Shown here piece by piece: positions 6,194-13,041 of a DNA stretch of 13,041 nucleotides; position 1 is the stretch's first letter; every line of letters starts with the position of its first letter. The notes under the pieces were generated by a model. That model was not told where the DNA came from. It worked only from the letters and a program-made list of their open reading frames with translations, and searched no databases. The stretch lies in contig JALQUD010000019.1 in the NCBI GenBank assembly GCA_023268595.1, positions 1 through 13,041 of the forward strand. Reading direction: 5' to 3'. Both the position numbers and the translations under genes were made by a program. The DNA comes from Candidatus Saccharimonadia bacterium. GTDB lineage: Bacteria; Patescibacteriota; Saccharimonadia; Saccharimonadales; UBA4665.

Positions 6194-7117
6194 CTATTCA
6201 CCGACCGTGAACGAATCGCCGTACACCGTCCAACTAAGGGGCGGTTTCAGGTCCATATTGCCCTCTTCAAGTATTGAACGCAGCGCATCCACCCGGCTGG
6301 TCGACTCCTGCCAAGCCTCACGGGTGTCCGGATCCTCGGCGTGTTCCAGATGCTCCTGACGGACCGTCAGAAAACCTTCCAGCCAACGCTGTTCCTGCAC
6401 ATCAGCACTTAGCACACCGTACCGGTCCTCGGTCTCCTGGAGTATCGATGGCAAGCCGTCGCGGTCATCGCCGATACCATGCTGGATGCCCGTATCCAAG
6501 ATTATCAGCTGTCCGAGCGCCGACCTCACGCCAGCTTCCGCCGCCTGCTGCTGCGCAGGGTTGAAATATTCCTGGTCAACTACCGTATCCTGTGCACGGT
6601 TCAACAACTGGTCCGGCCGTGCGGAAGCTTCACTCCAGGCGGCCTCAAAGCCGTCAAGACCTTCGGTGGACGGATTGCTGCCATAGTCGACACGACCCTT
6701 GTCAATCGCTTCCAGCGCCGGCAGATAGCCGGCCAGACGGTCGTCGGGCCGCGATGCGGCATACTCACGCACTACCATGAGCAGATCGCCGGTGCCCGAG
6801 GTAAAGCCGGCCCTGCCCGCGGTTATACCACGACCATCACCGATGTCTTCGGCATATCCGTACTGGATTTCCGTCGTCGAATTTTCAAAACTTGAAATGA
6901 CCTGGAAAGCCCGACGCTTGGCGTCAGGGTCAGCCAGACCTTCACCTGAACCTGCGCCATGTTCCGCATCGGCACCGGGGTAGGCCTCCGAGCTGGCGGC
7001 CGGTGGCGCAGGCGCTTCTTCGCCAAATGAGCATGATGATGATAACAACAAACCAGCCGCAGCCAAAGGTGCTACTACATACTTGGCCATGTTCTGTTCG
7101 AGTTGCTCGTGGTTCAT
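6194..7117 (-). CDS. csn: Chitosanase, glycoside hydrolase family 46, putative lipoprotein
   Basis: GH46 enzymes cut beta-1,4 links in chitosan by inversion. From ATG 7117 (307 residues) the protein has a signal peptide with a hydrophobic core (VVAPLAAAGLLL, 14-25) ending in SSSC29, an imperfect lipobox, then an acidic/Ala-Pro linker (30-62). The catalytic domain runs about 63-307. SSFENS holds the catalytic acid E78, and EDIGDGRGIT holds the catalytic base D94 and T99, matching E22, D40 and T45 of Streptomyces N174 chitosanase. GFTSGTGDLL (104-113), YFNPAQ (184-189), LGQLIILD (201-208) and the ending LKPPLSWTVYGD (290-301) also match. Upstream reading to 7198 would overlap the rnj stop and its terminator, so it is rejected; ATG 7090 gives a shorter, cleaner signal peptide and is possible. 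No clear promoter fits in the short gap after the terminator. Confidence 0.92.
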   Translation of the reverse strand: MNHEQLEQNMAKYVVAPLAAAGLLLSSSCSFGEEAPAPPAASSEAYPGADAEHGAGSGEGLADPDAKRRAFQVISSFENSTTEIQYGYAEDIGDGRGITAGRAGFTSGTGDLLMVVREYAASRPDDRLAGYLPALEAIDKGRVDYGSNPSTEGLDGFEAAWSEASARPDQLLNRAQDTVVDQEYFNPAQQQAAEAGVRSALGQLIILDTGIQHGIGDDRDGLPSILQETEDRYGVLSADVQEQRWLEGFLTVRQEHLEHAEDPDTREAWQESTSRVDALRSILEEGNMDLKPPLSWTVYGDSFTVGE

Positions 7118-7139
7118 ATCGGTTCGTCCATTACGAAAG

Positions 7140-7172
7140 ATGGCTGCATCCGGGTATTCCGGATGCAGCCAT
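7140..7172 (-). terminator. Hairpin terminator of the RNase J gene
   Basis: TGGCTGCATCCGG and its exact complement form a 13-bp stem (14 with the outer A-T pair) around a 5-nt loop. On the minus strand the stem ends in TCTTTCG, a short T-rich tract, 10 nt after the rnj stop. The strong stem suggests intrinsic termination, although the T tract is short. It separates rnj from the chitosanase gene. Confidence 0.8.
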
Positions 7173-7181
7173 ACGTTATGG

Positions 7182-9386
7182 TTAGTCGGTGCGGGCATCC
7201 TGCGTCAACAGACGGGCGCGCATCTCCTGGAAACGCTTCTCCTGCTCGGCGGCGATCTGCTCACTGGTCTTGGTGCGACCATTGGTAGCCGTCTTGACCT
7301 CGGGAGCCTTGCCATTGCCGCCACCGCTGATGACGTTGACGACCGGGATGACGATCGGGCTACGCTGAGTCTGTTCGAACAGGTAATGCGTGATATGGTC
7401 TTTCAGCTCAGCTTTGAAGCGGTCCAGATCAACGCGCTTGAAGCGCTGCTGGACGGCGCGGCGCAGCTCGGCACGCAAGCCGGTCATGATCTCTTCCTGC
7501 TCACGCATGTAGATGAAGCCACGGCTGATGATATCCGGGCTGGTCAGCAGGTTGCCGTTCTTCTTGTCGACGGTCAGGACGATAGCGACCAAGCCCTCTT
7601 CGGCCAGGATGACACGGTCCTTGACGACCACGCTGTTGACCGTCGCGCCGGTCTGGTCGACCAGAATGGTGCCGTGCGGCACTTCGCCGGTGATTTCCAT
7701 ATCGTCAGGAGTCAGCGAGATGACCTGGCCGTTCTCGGCGTTGACACAGTGGTCGCGGGCGATACCCTGTTCGATGGCGATTTCGATATGCCGTTGCTTG
7801 GAGCGGTAGGCACCGTAAATCGGTATGAAGAACTTGGGCTTTGTGTATTGGATCATTTCAGCATACTCGTCGCGGCTGGCATGTCCGGATACGTGCAGCG
7901 GGCCGACGCCGTCCAGTTCGTGATGGCGGTGTTCAAAGACATGCACACCCTTACGGATAAGGCCGTCGACCATGGCGCCGATCTTCGAGTCGTTGCCGGA
8001 CTCAGGAATCGGTGTCGATGACAACACCACGGTATCCTGACCCTTGAGCTTGATGTGCTTGTGGTCACCACTGGACATGCGCTGCAGCGCCGAACTCGGC
8101 TCACCCTGGCTACCGGTACAGACCACGACGACATCCTGGTCCTTCATGTTCGGCACGTTGGCGATCGGCACGAATGTGCCCTTCGGAATCTTCATGAAGC
8201 CGTGACGTACGGCCATCTCCAGCGTGGAAACCATGCTGCGGCCGTCCATGGCGACTTTTCGTCCATGGTGTACCGCTGCATTCACGATCATCTGCACACG
8301 GTTCATGTTGGTACTGAACAAGCCGATGAAGATACGGCCCGGTGCCTGCTCGATGATATCCACGAAACTCTGTTCGATGGTGCTTTCCGATGGCGTGCGG
8401 CCCATACGCTCAGGAGTCGTACATTCGCTCAGCAGCGCCAGCACCCCTTCGTCACCCAGAGCCTTCAGGCGATCGTAGTCACTGCGCTCGTGGTCGAGCG
8501 GGTTCGGGTCAAAGCGGAAGTCGCCGGTGTTGATGATACGGCCGACCGGCGTATCAAGCACGATACAGGTCGAACCGGGAATGGAGTGCGTGATGCGCAC
8601 CAGCTCCACGAAAAATGGACCGACTTTCAGCCGCTCGTGAGTGTCTTCGTTCATGGTCACAGTCTTAAGCTCAAAGCCATCAGGCATCGGCAGGCCGAAG
8701 TTCTCAAAGATCTCTTCCACACGGCCGATGGTGAACTTGGAGCCGTAGATCGGTGCCGGGTATTTTGGCACGATGTGCGGCAGACCACCGATGTGGTCCA
8801 GGTGGCCATGCGTAATGACGTATGCCCGCAGCTTGTGCTTGATCTGCTCCAGGTAGGCCATGTCGGCGATGCCGTAGTTGATACCGGGCAGGTCGACACC
8901 CAGGTCGTTACCACAGTCCATGATGACGGCGTCGTTCTGGTATTCCACCAGGATGGTGTTCTTGGAGCCACCACCATCCATGCCGCCTAGGCCGATGATG
9001 CGCAGGCGTGGCGTGTCGTCAATCTGGTTGGCCTTGCGGCCGTTGGTGGTCGATACGGGGCGGGACGAAGCGGTAGCATATTGGGCCACCACGCGCTGGG
9101 CGTCCATCAGGCTCTGCTTCTGGGCACGTATAGCCTGGCCGCGGCTAATGGTACGGCCGCCGTTAGCAGCTTTGGAGCGGCCACCGGCCGGCTTGGACTG
9201 CTGGCCGCCACCCTGCCCTTGGCCCTGACGGCCGCCGCGCCCACGGCCACGGCCGGATCCGGACTGCTGGGTCTGGCCTTCGGTCTTGGCGGCCGGGGCC
9301 TTCTGGGCCTTCTGGTCGGACGGCTTGCGCCCGCCGCGGCTGCGCGCCGGTTTGTTATCGCTGTTATTGGTAGTTTCTGGGTCCAT
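7182..9386 (-). CDS. rnj: Ribonuclease J
   Basis: A 734-residue metallo-beta-lactamase/beta-CASP ribonuclease with expected 5'-exo- and endonuclease roles in mRNA decay and rRNA maturation. Residues 1-125 are a basic, Gly/Gln/Arg-rich disordered extension (RGRGRGG at 46-52, repeated GQ) not found in Bacillus RNase J. The core has the metal site THGHLDHIGG (192-201), THSIPGS (266-272), NTGDFRFDPNPLD (286-298), CTGSQGEPSSAL (423-434) and HVSGHASRDEY (498-508). The usual 'P-V-H-G-E' segment reads IPIYGAYR (521-528), so Tyr replaces a usual His. A C-terminal domain with ISRGFIYMRE (620-629) follows, then a charged tail. A strong Shine-Dalgarno precedes the ATG. It lies 104 nt after the uracil-DNA glycosylase gene, whose transcript it may share. 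Confidence 0.95.
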   Translation of the reverse strand: MDPETTNNSDNKPARSRGGRKPSDQKAQKAPAAKTEGQTQQSGSGRGRGRGGRQGQGQGGGQQSKPAGGRSKAANGGRTISRGQAIRAQKQSLMDAQRVVAQYATASSRPVSTTNGRKANQIDDTPRLRIIGLGGMDGGGSKNTILVEYQNDAVIMDCGNDLGVDLPGINYGIADMAYLEQIKHKLRAYVITHGHLDHIGGLPHIVPKYPAPIYGSKFTIGRVEEIFENFGLPMPDGFELKTVTMNEDTHERLKVGPFFVELVRITHSIPGSTCIVLDTPVGRIINTGDFRFDPNPLDHERSDYDRLKALGDEGVLALLSECTTPERMGRTPSESTIEQSFVDIIEQAPGRIFIGLFSTNMNRVQMIVNAAVHHGRKVAMDGRSMVSTLEMAVRHGFMKIPKGTFVPIANVPNMKDQDVVVVCTGSQGEPSSALQRMSSGDHKHIKLKGQDTVVLSSTPIPESGNDSKIGAMVDGLIRKGVHVFEHRHHELDGVGPLHVSGHASRDEYAEMIQYTKPKFFIPIYGAYRSKQRHIEIAIEQGIARDHCVNAENGQVISLTPDDMEITGEVPHGTILVDQTGATVNSVVVKDRVILAEEGLVAIVLTVDKKNGNLLTSPDIISRGFIYMREQEEIMTGLRAELRRAVQQRFKRVDLDRFKAELKDHITHYLFEQTQRSPIVIPVVNVISGGGNGKAPEVKTATNGRTKTSEQIAAEQEKRFQEMRARLLTQDARTD

Positions 9387-9392
9387 AATAGA

Positions 9393-9399
9393 CTCCTTT
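9393..9399 (-). promoter_or_regulatory. Strong ribosome binding site of rnj, with small upstream hairpin
   Basis: AAAGGAG on the minus strand sits 6 nt before the rnj ATG and fixes this start. About 10 nt upstream, GGATG...CATCC (9410-9425) could form a 5-bp hairpin in the leader. I see no convincing -35/-10 pair in the 104-nt gap 9387-9490. Unlike several other genes here, rnj clearly relies on Shine-Dalgarno initiation. Confidence 0.7.
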
Positions 9400-9490
9400 C
9401 TGTACTGGTGGATGTCTCGGCATCCGGTTCTAGTTATTCGTATGTAGAAGTGCTTTCATCCACTTTGGTTATAACGGTGTCGTCGTGCTG

Positions 9491-10168
9491 CTAGTCGTGC
9501 AACTGGCTGTCACTTTGTCCGGATTCGTCGATCTGCTTTACGACACGGGGGATCTTAGCAAAGTCATCTATCAGCGTCTGCCGCATACTGCCGTTATACA
9601 AAGCTGCGGCCGGATGGAATAGCGGCATTATGACGATCGTCATGCCGTGCGATGATTCGGGCGATACGCCGGTCTCCCCTTGCTGCATCCGCTCAGACTG
9701 CTGACGCATATTGATGCGGATTCGCTTAGGTTGACCATGGATTTTGCTTATTTGCAGATCCGGCAAGAAGCAATTCATACTATGACGTCCAAGGGTCACG
9801 ACGACCTTCGGTTGAATCACTTCTAGCTGGGCTTGCAAATACGGCAGAAAAGCGGCTTTTTCGTCGGGTAAGGGGTCACGGTTGTCAGGCGGGCGATATT
9901 TGACGATATTGGTAATATACACGTCTTCTCGCTTAAGTTCCACCATTCCAAGCATTTCATTCAGGAACTTGCCAGCTGCGCCAACAAATGGTATCCCCTG
10001 TTGATCCTCGTTCTTGCCAGGCGCCTCACCGATGAAAAGGATGTCGGCATCCGGGTTACCATCACCGAACACCAGCTGCGTAGCCGTCTGCTTGAGCTTG
10101 GGCGTAACCCGCTCGCGCAGGATTTTCTCACGGATATCATCCAGTTGCTTCTGCTTGGTGTCCGACAT
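9491..10168 (-). CDS. Uracil-DNA glycosylase, family 4-like, lacking iron-sulfur cysteines
   Basis: The enzyme should remove uracil from DNA in base-excision repair. From ATG 10168 it has 225 residues. Family-4 signatures are FGDGNPDADILFIGEAPG (34-51), the water-activating loop with EDQQGIPFVGAAG (54-66), VYITNIVKYRPP.NRDP (83-99) and the uracil-pocket motif FHPAAALYN (184-192). Family 4 normally binds a 4Fe-4S cluster by two N-terminal cysteines and two more spaced 16 residues apart; here the latter are Y91 and F107, and there is no cysteine at all in the first 130 residues. A 25-residue polar insertion (about 153-176) precedes the last motif. GGGAGG lies 8 nt upstream and the ATG shares its A with the TGA of the preceding gene, supporting this start over the longer reading to 10273. 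Confidence 0.9.
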   Translation of the reverse strand: MSDTKQKQLDDIREKILRERVTPKLKQTATQLVFGDGNPDADILFIGEAPGKNEDQQGIPFVGAAGKFLNEMLGMVELKREDVYITNIVKYRPPDNRDPLPDEKAAFLPYLQAQLEVIQPKVVVTLGRHSMNCFLPDLQISKIHGQPKRIRINMRQQSERMQQGETGVSPESSHGMTIVIMPLFHPAAALYNGSMRQTLIDDFAKIPRVVKQIDESGQSDSQLHD

Positions 10169-10380
10169 CAGGCCTTCCTCCCATCGTGGCTGCCCCCGTT
10201 GCGGCGGTCCAACCATGCGCGCACGTGCGTATACGCCACTAAGCCGACGACCAGGACAGGCACCCACCGCCATAGATCACCGGAGTCGATGGCGTATTTG
10301 GCCAGTGCGACCGTCAACGCGACGAACATGACGGCAATGACGATATCCGCCACCCGCCTGTAACCTGCGGCGCCGCTCAT
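10168..10380 (-). CDS. Small two-helix membrane protein (second of a pair)
   Basis: A 70-residue protein with two hydrophobic segments (about 10-28 and 36-53) separated by AIDSGDLWR, then a charged tail (RAWLDRRNGG...). The start ATG overlaps the upstream TGA as ATGA and its own stop overlaps the start of the glycosylase gene as TGATG, so it lies within a tightly coupled chain. The AIDSG loop and overall layout match the preceding gene, suggesting duplication. No known family recognised; the loop is probably on one membrane face with both basic termini on the other. Confidence 0.7.
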   Translation of the reverse strand: MSGAAGYRRVADIVIAVMFVALTVALAKYAIDSGDLWRWVPVLVVGLVAYTHVRAWLDRRNGGSHDGRKA

Positions 10381-10622
10381 CCGATGCGGCCCTTGCCCAT
10401 CCCCCACAGGATAACGTGGGCCAACCGGTTGACGGCCAGCACGATAAGTGCGATGGCGGCAAAGTACTGCAACAGGCTGCCGCTGTCGATGGCCAGCGTC
10501 GCCAAGATGTACGCACCAGCCAGGCAGACCGGTATCAGGAACACCGCCCAGCGGGGTTTCTGATACCACTTGAGCTTGAAATGCTCGGTTGAAGGCTGTT
10601 TATCCCGGTTCGTACGCTTCAT
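10377..10622 (-). CDS. Small two-helix membrane protein (first of a pair)
   Basis: Read from ATG 10622 this is 81 residues: a basic N-terminus (MKRTNRDK... to about 24), two hydrophobic segments (about 25-43 and 51-73) joined by AIDSGSLLQ, and a short basic end. An alternative ATG at 10634 directly abuts an AAGGA motif, leaving no spacer, so 10622 (GGTGG 5 nt upstream) is slightly preferred; the choice is uncertain. It lies shortly after the pnp stop and overlaps the next small gene by 4 nt, so it is probably cotranscribed with pnp. Function unknown. Confidence 0.7.
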   Translation of the reverse strand: MKRTNRDKQPSTEHFKLKWYQKPRWAVFLIPVCLAGAYILATLAIDSGSLLQYFAAIALIVLAVNRLAHVILWGMGKGRIG

Positions 10623-10664
10623 AGTGACCACCATTCCTTGGTATGTTTCGAGGCTCTTATGGCC

Positions 10665-12797
10665 CTAGTTCTTGCCGACGGCTTTCATGGACAGCTTCAG
10701 CCGGCCCTTCTCATCGATGTCGACCAGCTTGACCGTTACCAGGTCGCCTTCCTTGACGACATCGCTTGGCTTCTCAACGCGCTTGTCGGCCATCTCGGAA
10801 ACATGCACCAGGCCGTCTTTGCCCGGCATTATCTGCACGAAGGCACCGAAGTCCAAGACTGATACTACCGGAACATCCTGGTAGATAGCCCCGATTTCCG
10901 GCTCTGCGGTCAGATCGCGGATCCACTTTTTAGCACGCTCGATCGAGTCACCGTCAGGGCTTGCGATCATGACGGTACCGTCGTCCTTGATATCGATTTC
11001 GGCACCGGTGTCGGCGATGATCTTGTTGATCGTCTCACCACCCTTACCGATAACTTCGCGGATCTTGTCCGGGTTGATCTGGATCGCCTCGACGCGCGGT
11101 GCGTACGGGCTCAGCTCGGCCCGCGGCTCGGCCATAGTGGTGAGCATGTGGCGTAGGATTTCGGCCCGGCCGTCCTTACCCTGCATCAGCGCTTTACGGA
11201 GAACATCTACCGGCAGACCATGGACTTTCATGTCCATCTGTAGTGCGGTGATACCCTTCTCGGTACCAGCAGTCTTGAAGTCCATGTCACCAGCGAAGTC
11301 TTCGGCATCAGCGATGTCGCTCATGATGTATGGCGTGCCATCGTCGCCCATCATCAGACCCATGGCGATACCACTGACCGGCGCCTTGAGCGGCACACCG
11401 GCGTCCATCAGCGCCAGACAGCTGCTACAGGTAGCGGCCATGCTGGTGGAACCGTTCTGGCTCATGATCTCAGTCACGCTGCGGATAGTGTACGGAAATT
11501 CCGATTCGCTTGGCAGTACGGCGCTGATAGCACGCTCGGCCAAGTAACCGTGGCCGATTTCGCGGCGGCCCGGTGAGCCGAGGCGACGGACTTCGCCGAC
11601 GGTATAGCCTGGGGCGTTGTAATGATGCATATAACGGCGCTCTTCGTTGCGCTCCATAGTATCCACAAGCTGTGCATAACTCAGTGGCGCCAAGGTCACG
11701 ATGTTCATACCCTGGGTCATGCCACGGGTGAACAAACTTGAGCCGTGGGCCCGTGGCAAAAAGCCGACTTCGCTGCTAAGCGGACGGATCTCGTCGAGTG
11801 CACGCCCATCGGGACGGGTCTGGGCTTCGACGATTCCCTTGCGCACATCTTTGTGCAACGCCAGCGTGAAGGCGTCGTCATATTCGCGGCGCATGTCGTC
11901 ATAGGCTTCGATTTCTTCGGCGAAAGCTTCGTGCATGGCGTCACGCAGGTTCTTGACGATCTCGTTACGCTCCGGGTACGGCGCGCGCAGGTCTTCACCC
12001 AGCTTGTTCAATGTCCACTCATCAACCTTCTTCTGGATCGATTCGTCGGGCAGGCTCAGTTCATACTCCTGGGCTTTGACGCCGACCTTGTCGCATAGCT
12101 GCATCTGCAGGTCGATAGCCGGCTGGATCTGCTCCTGGGCGAACGCTAGGGCGTCGATGACTTGCTCTTCCGGAACTTCGTCGGCTCCGGCTTCCACCAT
12201 CATGATGCCCTGCTTAGTCCCTGCGACCACCAGGTCCAGACCGCCTTCCTTGAGGTCGTCATGCCCCAGGAAAGCCTGGAACTTGCCATCTTTGAGGCCG
12301 ATGCGCAGGCCGGCGACCGGACCTTCGAACGGAGCACCCGTCAGCATCAGGGCGGCACTCAGGGCGACCATAGCCACCATGTCCGGCCGGAAAGCCGGAT
12401 CCATGCTCAGAACGCTGGCTACGGCCTGGACTTCATGCCGGTAGCCTTTAGGCCACAGCGGACGGATCGGACGGTCGATCAATCGGCCGATCAGAATGGC
12501 CTCGTCGGATGGGCGACCTTCACGCTTGATAAAGCGTGAACCGCTGATCTTACCGGCGGCGTAGAATTTTTCTTCGTAATCGACGCTCAGCGGGAAGTAA
12601 TCCAGCATGGCGTTCTTATTAGGGCTGACCATGGCGGTGCCCAGCACCACGGTGTCACCATAGCGCGCCAGGACGCTGGCGCTCGTACGGAAACCGACCC
12701 GGTTGATCTCCAGACTCAGCGTACGGCCGCACCATTCGGTCTCTACCTTGATGATGTCCTTGCCAAACGGGTTGATCGTCGTTGGTTGTGTAGTCAT
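10665..12797 (-). CDS. pnp: Polyribonucleotide nucleotidyltransferase (PNPase)
   Basis: A 710-residue trimeric 3'-5' phosphorolytic exoribonuclease that releases nucleoside diphosphates and can also add tails. Seen: first RNase PH-like core with DYFPLSVDYEEKFYAAGKI (66-84) and FIKREGRPSDEAIL (89-102); the all-helical linker (about 240-325); the second, catalytic core with RPLSSEVGFLPRAHGSSLFTRG (338-359, key R349, H351), the phosphate-binding NGSTSM (448-453), and DAEDFAGDMDFK with D500 and D506 corresponding to E. coli D486 and D492; then a KH domain with VIGKGGETINKI (583-594) and an S1 domain (about 633-706). Length is typical. The ATG has only a distant AAGGG (14 nt away). The usual upstream neighbour rpsO is not seen. 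Downstream genes follow closely in the same direction. Confidence 0.97.
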   Translation of the reverse strand: MTTQPTTINPFGKDIIKVETEWCGRTLSLEINRVGFRTSASVLARYGDTVVLGTAMVSPNKNAMLDYFPLSVDYEEKFYAAGKISGSRFIKREGRPSDEAILIGRLIDRPIRPLWPKGYRHEVQAVASVLSMDPAFRPDMVAMVALSAALMLTGAPFEGPVAGLRIGLKDGKFQAFLGHDDLKEGGLDLVVAGTKQGIMMVEAGADEVPEEQVIDALAFAQEQIQPAIDLQMQLCDKVGVKAQEYELSLPDESIQKKVDEWTLNKLGEDLRAPYPERNEIVKNLRDAMHEAFAEEIEAYDDMRREYDDAFTLALHKDVRKGIVEAQTRPDGRALDEIRPLSSEVGFLPRAHGSSLFTRGMTQGMNIVTLAPLSYAQLVDTMERNEERRYMHHYNAPGYTVGEVRRLGSPGRREIGHGYLAERAISAVLPSESEFPYTIRSVTEIMSQNGSTSMAATCSSCLALMDAGVPLKAPVSGIAMGLMMGDDGTPYIMSDIADAEDFAGDMDFKTAGTEKGITALQMDMKVHGLPVDVLRKALMQGKDGRAEILRHMLTTMAEPRAELSPYAPRVEAIQINPDKIREVIGKGGETINKIIADTGAEIDIKDDGTVMIASPDGDSIERAKKWIRDLTAEPEIGAIYQDVPVVSVLDFGAFVQIMPGKDGLVHVSEMADKRVEKPSDVVKEGDLVTVKLVDIDEKGRLKLSMKAVGKN

Positions 12798-12903
12798 AAA
12801 TTGTTAAAACACCCTTTCATTCACGCGTTCCGAGGTTCTTTTCAGCAGGGTGCAAATATACGGCTTCTTGCGCAAGCACGCACGCGGACGCGCTCTCGCG
12901 CAA

Positions 12904-12952
12904 GTTCAAAACGCCGCCGCTTGCGCATGCGCGCCTCGTTCGCGTTTTGAAC
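12904..12952. repeat. 11-bp inverted repeat in GC-rich palindromic region upstream of pnp
   Basis: GTTCAAAACGC (12904-12914) and GCGTTTTGAAC (12942-12952) are exact complements around a 27-nt centre that itself holds the palindrome GCGCATGCGC (12923-12932). Nearby are CTTGCGCAAG (12867-12876) and, on the minus strand, GCGC-GAGA-GCGC with a GNRA-type loop (about 12890-12901). The 244-nt stretch 12798-13041 has no convincing gene. It may be the structured leader of pnp, a terminator region of the gene beyond the edge, or a dispersed palindromic repeat. Confidence 0.6.
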
Positions 12953-13041
12953 GTGGCGCTGCTGCTCGCTCGTGCGGTTGCGCTGCTGCGCGATGGCGCA
13001 TGGAGTTTGTCGAACACATGCGTCTGTGGGGCTGCGCGAGC

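Noticed and set aside
7083..8990. Long plus-strand ORFs (312 and 311 codons) opposite rnj
   Set aside because: They lie antisense to the conserved RNase J core and cross its terminator; no ribosome sites or family features were seen.
10169..10273. Longer N-terminus for the uracil-DNA glycosylase (start at 10273)
   Set aside because: The extra 35 residues are an out-of-frame reading of the small membrane gene, and a strong Shine-Dalgarno with a TGATG overlap supports ATG 10168.
12817..13017. 66-codon minus-strand ORF open to the right edge, upstream of pnp
   Set aside because: Its translation is Ala/Ser/Arg-rich low complexity that follows the GC-rich palindromes, starts at GTG without a ribosome site and matches nothing I know. 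It could be the tail of a gene beyond the edge, but I cannot support it.
1..13041. tRNA, rRNA, CRISPR array, insertion sequence or prophage genes
   Set aside because: No cloverleaf, spaced direct repeats, transposase or phage motifs were seen in the reading of either strand.

Overview
The window looks like part of a chromosome from a small-genome bacterium of the Candidate Phyla Radiation (Patescibacteria), most likely Saccharibacteria (TM7). This is inference. It rests on tightly packed genes, standard stop codons (TGA is used as stop, which argues against the UGA=Gly CPR lineages), a four-helix FtsK, a Gly/Arg-rich RNase J, an extracellular Ig-like domain of a type I associate with CPR surface proteins, and several starts with no Shine-Dalgarno. 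Base composition is moderately GC-rich by eye except for one AT-rich promoter region. No marker such as 16S rRNA is present, so the placement is not proven.

Left part (1-4481, minus strand): a compact operon in transcription order ftsK, a small single-pass membrane protein, a membrane-anchored ferredoxin-reductase-like flavoprotein with a long extracellular proline-rich/Ig-like tail, and the start of apbE (FAD:protein FMN transferase), which runs off the left edge. Spacings are 9 nt, 2 nt and a 4-nt ATGA overlap. The last genes suggest flavin-based redox chemistry at the membrane.

Middle (4597-7172): an uncharacterised soluble protein (minus) and a membrane-anchored double-psi-beta-barrel-like protein (plus) diverge from an AT-rich region holding two back-to-back promoters and a perfect palindrome. 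The plus-strand transcript appears leaderless, starting on its GTG codon. Convergent to it is a GH46 chitosanase with a lipoprotein-like signal peptide and both catalytic acids intact, followed by the strong hairpin terminator of the RNase J gene.

Right part (7182-12797, minus strand): an RNA-turnover and DNA-repair neighbourhood in transcription order pnp (PNPase), two small overlapping membrane-protein genes that look like paralogues, a family-4-like uracil-DNA glycosylase lacking all four iron-sulfur cysteines, and RNase J with a basic disordered N-terminal extension and an altered motif near its C-terminal active-site half. The last 244 bases, upstream of pnp, carry no convincing gene but are full of GC-rich palindromes, including an 11-bp inverted repeat that may form a leader structure.
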